Shown one piece after another: positions 1 through 11,376 of a stretch of 64,000 nt of DNA. This DNA is from Aquilaria yunnanensis. Taxonomy: Eukaryota > Streptophyta > Magnoliopsida > Malvales > Thymelaeaceae. The DNA lies in contig CM077594.1 in NCBI GenBank assembly GCA_039654915.1, positions 111,490,893-111,554,892 of the forward strand, given 5' to 3'. The notes beneath the pieces are model-generated. The model worked only from the letters and a program-made list of their open reading frames with translations. It made no database searches and was not told the origin of the DNA. The position numbers and the translations under genes were made by a program. The number at the start of each line of letters is the position of its first letter. The stretch's first letter is position 1.

Positions 1-200
1 ATCTATTTTCATATATGGAAGACGTAAACCCTTCATTGGTGTTTTATTGGTATGAAAATTATGAAATTGCATATTTTATCGTTCGCCATGACAGTACCAA
101 ATATAGTAGTCATCAACAAATCCAAAACAACGCAAATGCTTTCCAGTTTTTTTTTTCTAGATACGCAAATTTTCTACACGTGATATAAAATCTGGGTTCA

Positions 201-3065
201 TGTTGACACCCAATTTCGTCCGGCCATTAAAATAATTTAAAAAAAAATTAAATTAAATAAAAAAAATTAATTAAAAAAAATGTATTATTATTATTATTGT
301 TATTATTATTACTAAAATTTTTTTTAATTAGTTTAAAATACATTTTTTTTGTTTTGTTTTGTGAAGATTTGATATATGTGTGTATATGTGTATGTTTGAA
401 AGAAAAAAAGAAAACTCCATAAAAATGACAAAATTAAAAAGTTTGAGATAAAAATGACAAAATTGAGAAGTTTCAGGCAAAATTGACAAATTCTGAAAGT
501 TCCAGGAGCTTTGGGCAATTTTTCGCGTCAATTTTGGGCCTAAACGGACGTTTCTGGCCCAAATTAACAGAAAACGACAAAATTGTCAAAATCAGAAGCT
601 TCTGAAGCTTATCCAGAGCCTGAGAAACGTAAAGGACTGAAATTGTCATTTTACCAATTTAAAAGATAAGTTTGAAATTTTTTATTAATTTATCCATCAA
701 CAGTTCAGCCACACTTCCTCTATAAATAGGCCTCCAAATTTAGTGCTGAACACAGAAAAAAATAGAGAAAAAGCTTAGAGCTCCGTTTTAAAAAAAAGAT
801 AAAATTATAGCCCTTGTCCCTGGCTCTCTTCCCTTTCTCCAGAAAATCTCAAAATTTTTCTTATTCTGACGCCATGGCCCCCGTCTTCCTCCTCCTGTTT
901 ATCTCCGTTCTCTCTCTCTCTCCGACGTTGGCCGCCACCGCCTTCCGCCGGCCGCCACGCCTCCACCCAGCCGTCCTGCCGCCGTCGTCCGGCCGTCCCG
1001 CCGCCATCAGCCCCTCCGCCCAGCCGTTCCGCCGCCGCGCTCCGTCATCCTTTTTTTTTTTTTTTTTTTCTTACCCCGGCCGCCCCGCACCCTCACCGCC
1101 GTCGTCCCGGCCGCCGTTTCCCTCGCTGCCGCGCCGCCCTAGCTGCCCGCCGCAGCTCCGCCCCACACCGTCGCCGCCCTGCCCTTCCTCTTCCTCCTCT
1201 GCGCCAGCAGCACCCCCCCCCCCCCCCCCCCCCACGCCGCCGCGTCGCGTCTATTTCCCAGCAAAAATTCAATTTCAAAATTTTAAGGGTAAACCCCTAT
1301 TTCATACTTCATCTTTTCAATTTCTTTCACTTTGGTCACTAACTTTTTATTTTGTTCTTGCAGAATTAATTACTAACCCTTTTTAATTTTTACTTGTTTA
1401 TTCATTATTATTATTACTAACCTTTTGTTTTATTGTTGTTAACAATTGATTAATCTAACTTTACTAACTTTTATATTTATTGTTACTAACAATTAATTGA
1501 TCTAACATTACTAACTTTTATTTTTATTGTTACTAACAATTAACTCAACTAACTTACTAACTTTTATTTTTATTGTTACTAACTTTTGCTAATTATTATA
1601 ATTCATGGAAGGTTATACCTCCTATTTATTTAATTCTTTTAATGGATGGCCAAAAAGCCCCATTTTTATCATTTATTTAATAATTGTTTTTAATATTTCT
1701 TTATGTGTTTTCTCTTTATTTATTTATTTATTTTATGCATCTTTTACTTTTTAAATGGATGTCTAAACCAAAACAAAAAAAAAAGAAAACCTCCACTTTA
1801 TTCATTTTCCTTTATTTACTTTATGCAAAAATTTTATTTTATTTAAAAAAAAGAAATTAATCATGAAAAAAAAATAATATAAATAAGTAAATGATAACTA
1901 ATTAAAATAAAATCCTTTTATGTGAATAATTAATTTTATTCTTTAAGACTAACATAAATTTTTTTTTTTTTTAAAAAAAGCTAATTATCTTTTATTATTT
2001 CTTTAAAAAGCAAAAAAAAATTAATTAACTTTTTATTCCTTTTATTAAAATTAAATAAACATAAGTAAATAATCAAAAAAAAATAATAATACAAATCATT
2101 TCTTTTTAAATATATCTTTAAAAGTAGCAATAATTAAAATTTAATAAAAACAACAATAAAAATCCAATAAAATTATGATTTAAATTAGTAACTAATTAAA
2201 TAATTAATTAATAAAAATTAAACTCCATGTCCAAATGATCCGCCAGGATCCAATGGTTTGGAGAATAAAATTTTTTTTTTAAAAAATAAAATATAAAAAT
2301 TAATTTTAATAGTTACTTTAATATTTATCCAATAAAAAAAGTAAAAAGGTAAAAAATGAAAACAAAACTTTCTTTTGATAAAAAATAGATGAAAATTAAG
2401 ACTTTGTATTTTATTTATTTCTCTTAAAATAATAAAAAGATATAACTTTTTGTTTCCTTTATTAAACAAAATAAAAATTTTAGCCAAATAATTTCAAATA
2501 AAGGTAATAAAAACATAAATAAACAAAAGAATATTTTTTTATTAGTTAACATTAAAAGATCATTAATAAATCTAAAATTTCATAAATAAAAAAAAACCTA
2601 TAAATTAGTAATTAAACTAATAATTAATTTCATAAAACATAAATAATTAACGGTTTGAAAAGTATCAACTTTTAAATTAATTGAATAAATTAAATAAATA
2701 CAAAGATAAAAATTCATATTTTACGATATGGATTAAAATTTTGTCAAATTCCGTGTCCGGGTGACTCGGCAGAGTCCATGGTTCGAAAATATCAAATTTT
2801 TATACAAATTAATTACCAAAAATCCACACCCGACTAAATAATTCAGTTAAAGTTTTCGGTTTTGAAAATTAACTGAAGATGTTTTAAAAGCAAAGTAAAA
2901 CAAAATTAAAATCAACTAAGGTGCCAATTTTGGGCGCTATAACAAAGTTGTTTTAGCGTAACCGTACTCCCGAACCCCCGAACTCTCGCATACCATAATT
3001 AAGGTGTCCAATCGACCTAGGTGTAACAGATTTGTGGCGACTCCAGAAAACCCGACGTTGCCACA
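201..3065. repeat. Solo LTR of an LTR retrotransposon, 2,865 bp
   Basis: The segment begins TGTTGACACCC and ends CGTTGCCACA, so it has the TG...CA ends of an LTR. It is flanked by a perfect 5-bp target duplication, GTTCA, at 196-200 and 3066-3070. No gag or pol lies beside it, so it is a solo LTR left by recombination between two LTRs. Inside, in plus orientation, are a TATA box near 721, a C-rich leader with a proline-rich open frame (814-1386), pure T and C tracts near 1051-1070 and 1215-1233, and a long AT-rich body. Near the end (about 3029-3045) is GATTTGTGGCGACTCCA. Motifs like this often lie at or after the LTR end in plant Ty3/gypsy elements of the Tat/Ogre type, so a gypsy origin is likely but not proven. 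Confidence 0.85.
721..729 (+). promoter_or_regulatory. TATA box inside the solo LTR
   Basis: TATAAATAG lies about 520 bp into the LTR, after an AT-rich U3-like stretch and before a transcribed-looking leader (GTGCTGAACACAG and onward). This is the expected place for the U3/R promoter. A solo LTR can keep promoter activity, but nothing here shows that it does. Confidence 0.5.
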
Positions 3066-3070
3066 GTTCA

Positions 3071-3819
3071 TATATCTATCATCAATCTTTGATACATCCA
3101 TTCACATCTACCCACTATGCTTTTGTTTCCTACAATACAAATTGAAAAATATATATTGAATTAAAAAGAAGAAAACATTACAAAGATAAATGATTGTGAG
3201 CTAAAACCTAGACAAATTCTATAGGAAAATAGTCCTAACCTATTTAGAAATGAAATATCAATATTGTGCTTGGATGTTATAATTTATCTTAATCCAATGA
3301 ATAAATTTCCGCACTATCTCACCTTAGTTCCCCGAAATGCACTGTTTATGTGAGACTGAAATCTCATATTTGGTATTCAAGGAATACAGTTCAATGCTGC
3401 TTAAATTTATTCATCATTAAAATAAATCACAAATGGTAAAGTACAATCGAGATATATGTTCATTTCAAAACTGTCCAACATGGACAATCAATGATTTCCA
3501 AACAGAGACCTATTATTACTATAAAATACATGCATATTCTTGCAGTTACTCAATATACATAGTATTTCTCCAAGATTGAAAATTATTGACAAGTATTCTA
3601 CAGTTTATCTATAATATAAATGCAAATTAAACCTATTTCATTACTATTTATCAAATAAATCAGTTCAAACAAAATTGACTTATTTTTCCACAGCAAACAA
3701 TCCTCTAGTAACTTGTAATAGAGAAACTAAAGAAGTTTGGGGCGGAGACATTGAAGCAGAGAAAAGAAAATGGCGAGCAAAATGAATGAGCAGTGGAAGC
3801 AGATGAGTTTTTATTTCAC
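3071..3819. other. Unassigned AT-rich DNA
   Basis: No open frame with coding character, no RNA gene and no recognisable repeat boundary is seen between the solo LTR and the CACTA-like end. Confidence 0.5.
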
Positions 3820-4080
3820 AATCGCAACTGAAAAATGATTAATTTTAAAATTTTTAACATAAAAAGCGACTGTTTAACGACTTGGGGAGTAAAAAGAAAA
3901 GGTGATTGAAATGCGACCAACATTTAAATTTCTTTTTAAATTTGTGACTGCAAAAGCGACTACATAAAAATGATTGAATACTTCAGTCACAAATCAATCA
4001 CAATTTTTGTAAGCTCTACTAAAACATGACTGAATTTTAGTCACATTTTTCAGTCGTTTTGTTTTTTCTCTGTAGTAGTG
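3820..4080. mobile_element. CACTA-like (EnSpm) transposon end
   Basis: The segment ends GTAGTAGTG at 4080, which read from the other strand gives the CACTACTACAGAG terminus of plant CACTA elements. Just inside are many short subterminal motifs (AGTCAC, GCGACT, CAGTCG in both orientations), as expected for transposase-binding subterminal repeats. The opposite CACTAC end was not found, so this is a fragment or a non-autonomous copy whose other end is lost. The body resembles the start of the segment at 20050, which has the same GACTG/GTCAC vocabulary. The left limit is approximate. Confidence 0.5.
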
Positions 4081-4083
4081 ATG

Positions 4084-4557
4084 CAATTTACTATATATTG
4101 TATTTTGTGGCCACGTGATTGGCTTATTTGCGAAATAAAATTCAGGCTTATGAAGTCCATTTAGGACCTGGAGTTGGCATAATATATAGCGCCAATAGTT
4201 TGGCCGAATCGAGTAGAGCACAGAAAAGGGAAACCGGGTGGAACAAAACCTGATTTGGTGGCTTCGTTTATAGGTTTCGCGTCCGATAGCTGATTTGTGG
4301 GAGCTTTGATCGCGTAATTTGAAGTTTATTTCGTTCGTTTTGATGAAATATATATATTAGTTTAGGGATATTGAGATGCTTTAGATCTTCGGGCAATCTT
4401 TGTTACATTACTATGATTAATTTGGATGCATTAACTTCCAGGTTCACATCTGATCCAGCCATGACCATTCCAATCTGAACTCCGATCTATAAGCCTACTC
4501 GGATTGTGACTAGGTACTTTGATTTGGTAATTCATCCTTTACATCATTATGGAGTTA
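4084..4557. other. Unassigned region
   Basis: Mixed-composition intergenic DNA. No supported gene or repeat boundary is seen. Confidence 0.4.
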
Positions 4558-4735
4558 AATACTGCGGTATACTGCTTACTGCAGGTAAGTGACATATGAT
4601 ACAAATATTTTTTTATTTTATTATTTCATCATGTGATATATCATGGTATTTCACATGCCGCTCACTTTTTGTATATATTTTATCCAAAAACCGCAGCATA
4701 CTGTAAATACAGTAAAATACATACCGCAGTATTTT
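4558..4735. mobile_element. Small fold-back MITE candidate
   Basis: The left end AATACTGCGGTATAC is matched in inverted orientation by ATACCGCAGTATT at the right end, about 178 bp away. Further inverted matches (ACTGCAG / CTGCGG, TACTG / CAGTA) lie inside, so the whole unit can fold on itself. TTA lies on both sides, which would fit a 3-bp PIF/Harbinger-type duplication, but the terminal sequence is not typical of that family, so the class is left open. Confidence 0.4.
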
Positions 4736-7263
4736 ATTTTTTACGGATATGTGTGAGATATATATGTTTTTGTCATTTTACATCTATATATATATATAAT
4801 TAAAATATAATTAATACACAAATCATAAAATAAATATTTACTTTTATTCTTTTGGTTATTTTTTTTAGTTAACATAAAAGTTTAATGGTTACTTTGAGCC
4901 ATCTAAAAACTCAATATAGTATTAGAAAATATATTTTTATCATTAAAGTATTATTTTTTCTCTTATATCAATAAATTAATTTTTTCTGAGTATTATTTAT
5001 TTTTCTATATATATATATATATATAACATTTTTTAATGTTTTTTATATTAAAAAATCTTCTATCATTTATATTTAATAAATTATAATGAGAAAAATTAAA
5101 ATATATATAAAATATGTAAAAAAATTATTAAATTTATATCATCTTAAAATAATATTTTATACCTAACGGTAACAATATTTAACATTGCACATCATCCGAT
5201 CATTGTCGAGAGTTTCTTCCGCCAAAGAAATTAGTCATACTTTTGGGGCTCTTGGGTTAAATTCCCGATGACGGGACGGCAGGATGTAATTTTCGGCCCA
5301 TTTTCTACGCTCCCACAGGGTTTTTCTAACATTTGCCCTCGCCCATAGATTAAGTACCATACATCACTCCCTACTAACGCGGTAAAGATGATCATTAATA
5401 CATCAATTAAGATCAATGTTTTTTACGATCGGTGCCTAACATACCCTAACTACATTAACTAAACTCGTATTTTTATTTGATGAAACAATTTATTCTACGT
5501 GCTCGAGCTCCACCATGCCACCAATAATTTATTTGTTGGCATTTTTTTAATCGCAATCTACTGAATTTTCGCTCAATAGTTTAGGATTTGCAATATTTAA
5601 TTAAAGTAAATTTAAGTATAACAACATTTTTTCTTTCCAAAAACAACTTTGACTGTGAAATAAATTTTCCACACAAATTTAAACTGCAAAACAATTCTTA
5701 GAAATATTACCATAATAAAGACTAAAAACATGTTGATTGTATCATAAAATCGGTTAAAAAATGTATAGTGCAATTTCTTGGCACAGAGCAGGAGGTCCGT
5801 TAGAAGTCACCACCAATTCCAAATGTAATATGGAATTGTTTATCGTTTTTGTTTTTTCTGCTTATTTTTTATTCATGTTGGAACTTAGCAAATTAGGCGT
5901 CCATGATAATCCAAATTAAAAAATTAGAAAAAAAAAAAAAGGAGGAGGAGGGCTGGATAAAGTGTAAAAAGAAAACGGAAGGTTTGCTGAACTTGGAAAA
6001 TTATGTGTCATATACTTCCTAGGAAAAGAAAAAAAATTGGCATAACATAAACAAATCAGGGAGGGCTGGAAAATAGAACAAGAAAAATGAGTGAGCAGGG
6101 CTTGAATGAATGGAACAACGATATACAGAAGAAAAAGAAAATGTTTTGAAAAATGGAGCGAGTGGGAGAGAGAGAATGGCGGTAAAATTTGTCGCCCTGA
6201 AGCTTAAAAGAGGTGAGAATAAATAAATATATTAATTTGGAAAGAGTAATTTAGATAGAAAGAATTTCTTAACATCTTTTCCTTCTTTACTAATTTTTAG
6301 TTATTGTATATTTTCATATTATAAGGGATGGAAAGAATAAAGGCCTAAAACACAGGAAAATGAGATGAACAATTTTTAGAAGAAGGCATTTAGCTCCTAT
6401 TCTAAGTATTCATGAATATATAGCATGAGGTTTTTAGAGAAGATATTAGCTTCTTCCTTGTGTTAAATTAAAGAGATCAGATGATGTCCTCTCTAGACAA
6501 ATTAACTCTTGTAGAACACAACAGTCGACATCTTCTTTCATGATCACCATTTTGAGTCTCTTGCTCCAAATTACACAGAGCACGAAAACGAAATCAATGA
6601 GTGTGAAATAAGGGAAATGCATAAAAAAAAAACAAAGGATAATAAGATTAAAAAAAAAAAAAAAAAGGACTTGAATTTATAAGTGAGAGGCATTGGAAGA
6701 ACTAATACAGGCAGCCAATTGATGACCGATCCTGGCGATCGATCGTTTCCAAGTCACCAGTTTATCACCACGGTTCTTTTGTAATTTAAATTTACCTTTT
6801 GGCAACCGATTTGATGATGAATGGCCTAGCGAGCATTTCATGGATCGGTAGTCCTATCCGGTCTCTTTCTTGTAATGTTACAGTAACATGTAGGATAATT
6901 ATTAGAAATCAAATCCTCGGTGGATTGGGATTGGGTTGGGGGGCGAGGGATATACACACGGATCGGATAAAGTATTAATTATGATTAAGATGCGGGCAGA
7001 ATAGAAGGCGACCACGCACCACTATCCGTAATCTTAAAGATTATCATTTGCTTAATGAATAATCGGAATAGGCAGATCTTGACAATCCAGCACGATGTCT
7101 ATAACACATTATACTATCATATAATACCGTCGTGATTAGTAAAATAGGCTTTCATTGTCAAACATTAAATAATGAATTATTTAATTTATTATCTTTAGTT
7201 TTACATATTTTGATTTAACTTATGTATGAATTGAAAAGCTTCAATTCAAAATGTTGAAAAGTG
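4736..7263. other. Unassigned AT-rich intergenic DNA
   Basis: Very AT-rich, with AT dinucleotide runs near 4783-4796 and 5011-5024 and several A tracts (5928-5940, 6648-6666). Open frames are short and lack coding character. No RNA gene or element boundary could be supported. Confidence 0.5.
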
Positions 7264-7487
7264 CTATCTCCGTCACAATCTCTTTGAACTATTTCAGTTT
7301 TTTCTTTGAGCTTGACCTAAATTTATTTATGTTAATATTTGTGAGACTTATAATAAATAAATAACCACAAGACTTGTTGTCTTTAAATATATTTTATTAA
7401 AAAATTAATATATATTAACATAAATAAATTTTAAGTCTGACTTAATTTAAAAAACCGAATTGTATAAAAAACTTGGGATAGATGTTG
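7264..7487. mobile_element. Stowaway-like (Tc1/mariner) MITE, degenerate
   Basis: The left end CTATCTCCGTCACAA and the inverted right end CAACATCTATCCCAA are decayed forms of the mariner-MITE terminus CTCCCTCCGTCCCAA. The next 60-100 bp of each arm also pair (TTTATTTATGTTAAT near 7320-7335 against its inverse near 7415-7430), giving a long hairpin. TA follows the right end at 7488-7489. About 224 bp, typical for the class. Confidence 0.65.
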
Positions 7488-7489
7488 TA

Positions 7490-8224
7490 ACTTTTTTTTA
7501 ATTACTGTGTGAAAATATTAACTATTTTTATTAAATTTTATTTTAAGTTAGTTTCGGTGAATAATTTCTAAAATTTGAATTACTTTAGGAAAAAAAATTG
7601 GATGATTATTGAATAAATTAATCAAATGGCATTAATTATGAACAAAAAATAACAAAGTTTTCAATTGCAAAATGACATAGTCATAATATTTGACTCGACC
7701 CATCTTTAAGACAGATGCAGGCCAAAGGATAACGAGATCCGTGTATTCCACTCATGCGATGTTGTTTATTCAATAATTGTAATTAGATTGTTATACCATA
7801 GAACGCCTTTTTGACAAATAAGTGCCTTTTTTTTATTTTGAAACTTCTATCATGTTCTGTATATTTCAAATTAATTCAATCAATAATTAAAGTTTCTGAG
7901 TCAGTTCCATTTACCCATCAAATAAACCACTAGTATTACTGAGCTTGTCCGATTTACCCACTGCTAATAACATTAATTAATCCAGCATAAGTGTGGATGA
8001 AAGCCACATCAAAATTAGCATGAATAAGAACTTGGGGTTAATTCATTTCGCACAAACGTTTGCTGTTAACAAATTAAACTCATCTAGTGGGGTCCATTAT
8101 GTAAGACTTTTTTAATTGCTAGTCAAAACACCCGTGAAGTTAGCCTTATTTACATAGCTGACCAAGCTCAGATCCTCCCAATACTTTTATAGTGCCGACA
8201 CGACACGACACGACAGCAAAGCAG
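7490..8224. other. Unassigned region
   Basis: AT-rich DNA with no supported gene or repeat. A short run of CGACA units lies at about 8196-8213. Confidence 0.4.
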
Positions 8225-8401
8225 CTAATCTTCTCCTGCCACAGGTTTCAGTTTGAGAACAACATCCAACTTTCTACCATTGAGCTTGAATGTATGACCG
8301 ATATCTAGTCCCTGGAGTCGGATTAAGAGTTCCGAATCAGACCAGGGAGTCCAACCTAGTTTGGTAACCAAGCCTCTCCATACTGCCCCCCAAAACAGCA
8401 C
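8225..8401 (-). pseudogene. Possible orphan 3'-terminal exon, unidentified protein
   Basis: The minus strand has a frame ending with a stop at 8225 that reads as credible protein (GLVTKLGWTPWSDSELLIRL, then a polar stretch ending KLKPVAGED). Its composition is far more protein-like than the surrounding AT-rich frames. A possible splice acceptor (GGGGGGCAG) lies just upstream, so it may be a last exon. I could not join it in frame to an upstream exon, although the minus strand near 8515-8560 has another possible coding stretch. I do not recognise the family. It could be a captured or decayed exon, or chance. Confidence 0.25.
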
Positions 8402-9347
8402 ATAAGTCACCAGACTAATTCACCAATACAATAACAGAAATCAACAATCTATCCAATCCAACAAACCCCAGAAACGAATTCGAATTGAAATTTCAATAGA
8501 AAAGATTTTCACTGCCTTTTGTTCTGATCCTGTAGATCGAACCTTGGTACAAATGTCAAGCCTGTGGAACTGATCATCTAGCACTTTCTTATTATTCTTT
8601 AGGGTGCCTCACTAATGTGTTGCAGCTAGAAATCACATTATTGCAAGTCTCCCAACGGCATCCTGTCAGCCATCCATCCACACACAGCTCCGCCAGAGAT
8701 TCAGGTAGTGATTTGGTCTCGTATTCTTAGGCTTTCTTGCTCAGGAGAAGGCTCGATTCAATTTTCGTCTTGCTACCTTTTACATTTGCCATTAGGATTT
8801 AAATTGCTCAAAATATTGAAGTCGAAGAAACTGGGAATCTGAAGCTGGCCACTGGAGAAGTATTGAGACGATTTTAGCATGGTTAGCCCTATAAATAAAG
8901 GCCAATTTCAAGGGCATTTTAAATAGCAATTGAAGATTTGTTGTATACTGGGCCCCACTAAATGGGTATAACACATTAAAACGTCCATGAGTACGTGAAA
9001 TGAACTGCCTGTAAACCACGTGCTTCAACAGTTGTCCTTGTCTTCATGTGCCACGAACTCATTGACTCAATTGAAGGATTTTTTTATCCCTCGCCGCGAA
9101 ATGTTGGAACTTGAATAACATTAGTGTTTATTTGTCATTTTTGCCCATTTCATTTTTCAAGATGTCGAGATTTTTTTTTTTTTACACAAAGGAACGAAAG
9201 CAAACTGCTACAATGACAACCTAAGCATGTGCTTAACTATTATATGGGCATAATTAATAGCTTGTTGTTGCACTACTAAGAGCATGACACTTCATAAGGA
9301 ACTAATTAATGATAATGTGTATGCGTCTGACAATAAAGTTGTAAATT
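8402..9347. other. Unassigned region
   Basis: No confident gene. Composition is more balanced near 8520-9050 than in the AT-rich neighbourhood, and a minus-strand frame of 78 codons (8792-9028) begins with ATG, but it shows no family signature and no splice context. Confidence 0.35.
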
Positions 9348-10140
9348 TTAGGTGTAAGGTTGAGTTTGGGTCGGAACCGAAAATTTTCAAACAATCTCTC
9401 CATCTAAAAAATGTAACCTGACCCAATCCTATTTATTGCTTGGTTTACCTAACAACCCACTACAGGTTACCATTTCCTCTACCGCTTCATCTCCAATCCC
9501 CTCCATTCTCATCTCCTCCACCACCTCCATGTTGATTGACAATGATCTAAAGCGGTGAAGCCACGGTGAAGAGCATGGTGTGATGAGGAGGACGATGCAA
9601 CAAACAGAGCGACAACAGCGAGTTGTGTTCTAATCGGTGGTCCGATGTGTGTGCTGGCAATGGTGAAATGATTGATCAAAAAGAAGATAAGGGATAGGTA
9701 GAGTTATGGTGGGCTGAGAATGGACGGATGATGGAGCAACGGGAATGAGATGCGACGCCAATAAACCAAACGAGATGAAGACAAGCAAGAGAACAACTAT
9801 AGTGGAGCAATTAGTAGGTGAGCAGCAGTCAGCAAGTCTTGCGTTTGGCTTAGGGTTAGACATACGTAGAAAGGAATGATATAACTATAAACTTAGTGGG
9901 CTAGGCTTGGAAACAGGAAAAAGGTCCTAAGGGGAACAACTGGGCCTAACATTGGGGTTTGTTCAAGTGGATTCAGGTTCAACCCAAACCAACCACATTT
10001 TTTTTACTTTTTAAAATGGGTCGGTTTCGAGTTGACCCAAATGGCCTTAATTCACCTCTCTGACCCAACCATAACCCGAAAAATTGGGTCGGGTTTTAGA
10101 TCAAGTTTCCAGTTCGAGCTAAATGTTTTCACTCCTTTCT
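9348..10140. mobile_element. hAT-like non-autonomous element (tentative)
   Basis: The left end AGGTGTAAGGTTGAGTTTGG and the inverted right end AGGAGTGAAAAC resemble the AGGGGTGNAAAC termini of a common plant hAT-MITE class. Both arms are rich in GGGTCGG/GACCCAA motifs that pair in inverted orientation, which is also typical of that class. The 500-bp centre has higher GC but no recognisable protein. No 8-bp target duplication was found, so the exact limits are uncertain. Confidence 0.4.
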
Positions 10141-10599
10141 AACAATCCCCCCCCCCCATCTCTAATAACAATGGTGCCAAAAGTTGAATCTTATATTTTT
10201 GCCAATTACTATCGCATGAGGTTTGCGGAGACATTTTCCTTAGTGTTTCAAGAAATTAAAAGGTCATCTATTTATTTGAATAATTCTTAAAATTTTTAAA
10301 AAAATAAAAGTGTTGATCATGTGAAGAATAATTCAAAAATTAATATTCTATAATTTTTATAGTGCATAAATTAAAATGACCCAATAAAATTTACTAAAAA
10401 AATGTAGACCCTATTTGGGAGTAGCTTATTAACATTAGAGTTTTAGATAATTTATTAAATGATAGAGATGAAATCGCTGAAGCTAAAAGCTAACATTAAA
10501 TGGCTTCTTTAAAATTTTACTTAGATTTTTAACTTTTGAGATGGATGAAAACTGTGTAATGAAAGAAAGAGGGAGAGTGAAAATGGTGTATGGTGTAAA
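10141..10599. other. Unassigned region upstream of the LINE remnant
   Basis: A C run at 10146-10156, then AT-rich DNA. A weak inverted pair (GGTCAT near 10262 and ATGACC near 10376) could mark a small decayed MITE. Nothing else is supported. Confidence 0.35.
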
Positions 10600-10669
10600 A
10601 GGTGGAGTTTGAAGCATCTTTCAAAGGGGAGAGAATATGAGGAATTTGAGGAGTTAATTAAGATGGTAG
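10600..10669 (+). pseudogene. LINE ORF2 C-terminal fragment, 5' piece (split by copia)
   Basis: The plus-strand frame reads SLKHLSKGREYEEFEELIKM and then runs straight into the copia LTR. Across the copia element, after the duplicated GGTAG, the same frame continues at 16593. The joined reading has the pattern of the region just before the zf-RVT domain of plant L1-type ORF2 proteins (E-rich segment, DAW-R, then FAVKAL). This piece is therefore the left half of a LINE remnant that served as the insertion target. Confidence 0.65.
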
Positions 10670-10847
10670 TATCAAGGATAATTAGATATTACTTCTCCAC
10701 TTTATCTCATTATCTTATGCATTTATCACTCATATATGTATTTATCAATTGCAAGTATCTTCTTGTACAAGTACTCTATATATATATATTCTATAAAGAC
10801 AAGCCACATGTATGAGATTGAATCAATTCAACTCTTCCATTCTAATA
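10670..10847 (+). repeat. 5' LTR of the copia element
   Basis: A 178-bp repeat matching 16417-16587. It starts TATCAAGGATAATTAG where the 3' copy has the more canonical TGTTAAGG, so its TG end is mutated. It contains a TATATATATA tract near 10777 that is probably the promoter. The right edge is set by the primer-binding site directly after it. Confidence 0.85.
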
Positions 10848-10860
10848 TGGTATTAAAGCA
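10848..10860 (+). other. Primer-binding site, initiator tRNA-Met type
   Basis: TGGTATTAAAGCA directly follows the 5' LTR. It differs by two bases from TGGTATCAGAGCA, the standard plant copia site complementary to the 3' end of initiator tRNA-Met. This fixes both the LTR end and the plus orientation. Confidence 0.85.
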
Positions 10861-11376
10861 TTTGATCTAAACACCCTTCTACTGCTTATTTCATTCAGCC
10901 ATGAGTAATCACCTTCCTCCGCACTCTTCTTATCCTCTCTCTCCCAAACACACTACCCCATCTTCAAAAATCAACTCAACATCAAACCCTGCCGAGAAGA
11001 AGCTTGTCTTCATTAATGTTGCTTCCCAAGTCCTTATCAAACTCAACCTAGAGAACTATCCTTGCTGAATGGCACAATTTCTCCCAGTCCTTGTAGGATT
11101 TGATCTCATGAATTACATATGTACCAGTGCATCAGCAACAACCCTCTCTTAAGGAAAAAACATTGTTCAAAATCCAAACTATACCTTCTGGTATCACCAA
11201 GATCAATTGCTACTCAATGCCATACTCGCATCTACATCAGAGTACTCAGGACACCTCGTCAAGACAAATCTGTTGCTGAATATCTTAAACTAATCAAGGC
11301 CACAATTGACAAATTTGCCTTTTCACATGAACTAACCAATGATGATGATCTAACTTTGTATGTTCTGAACTATCTT

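Noticed and set aside
814..1386. 190-codon proline-rich open frame as a host gene
   Set aside because: It lies inside a solo LTR with exact boundaries, spans pure T and C tracts, and shows no domain; it is best read as the LTR leader.
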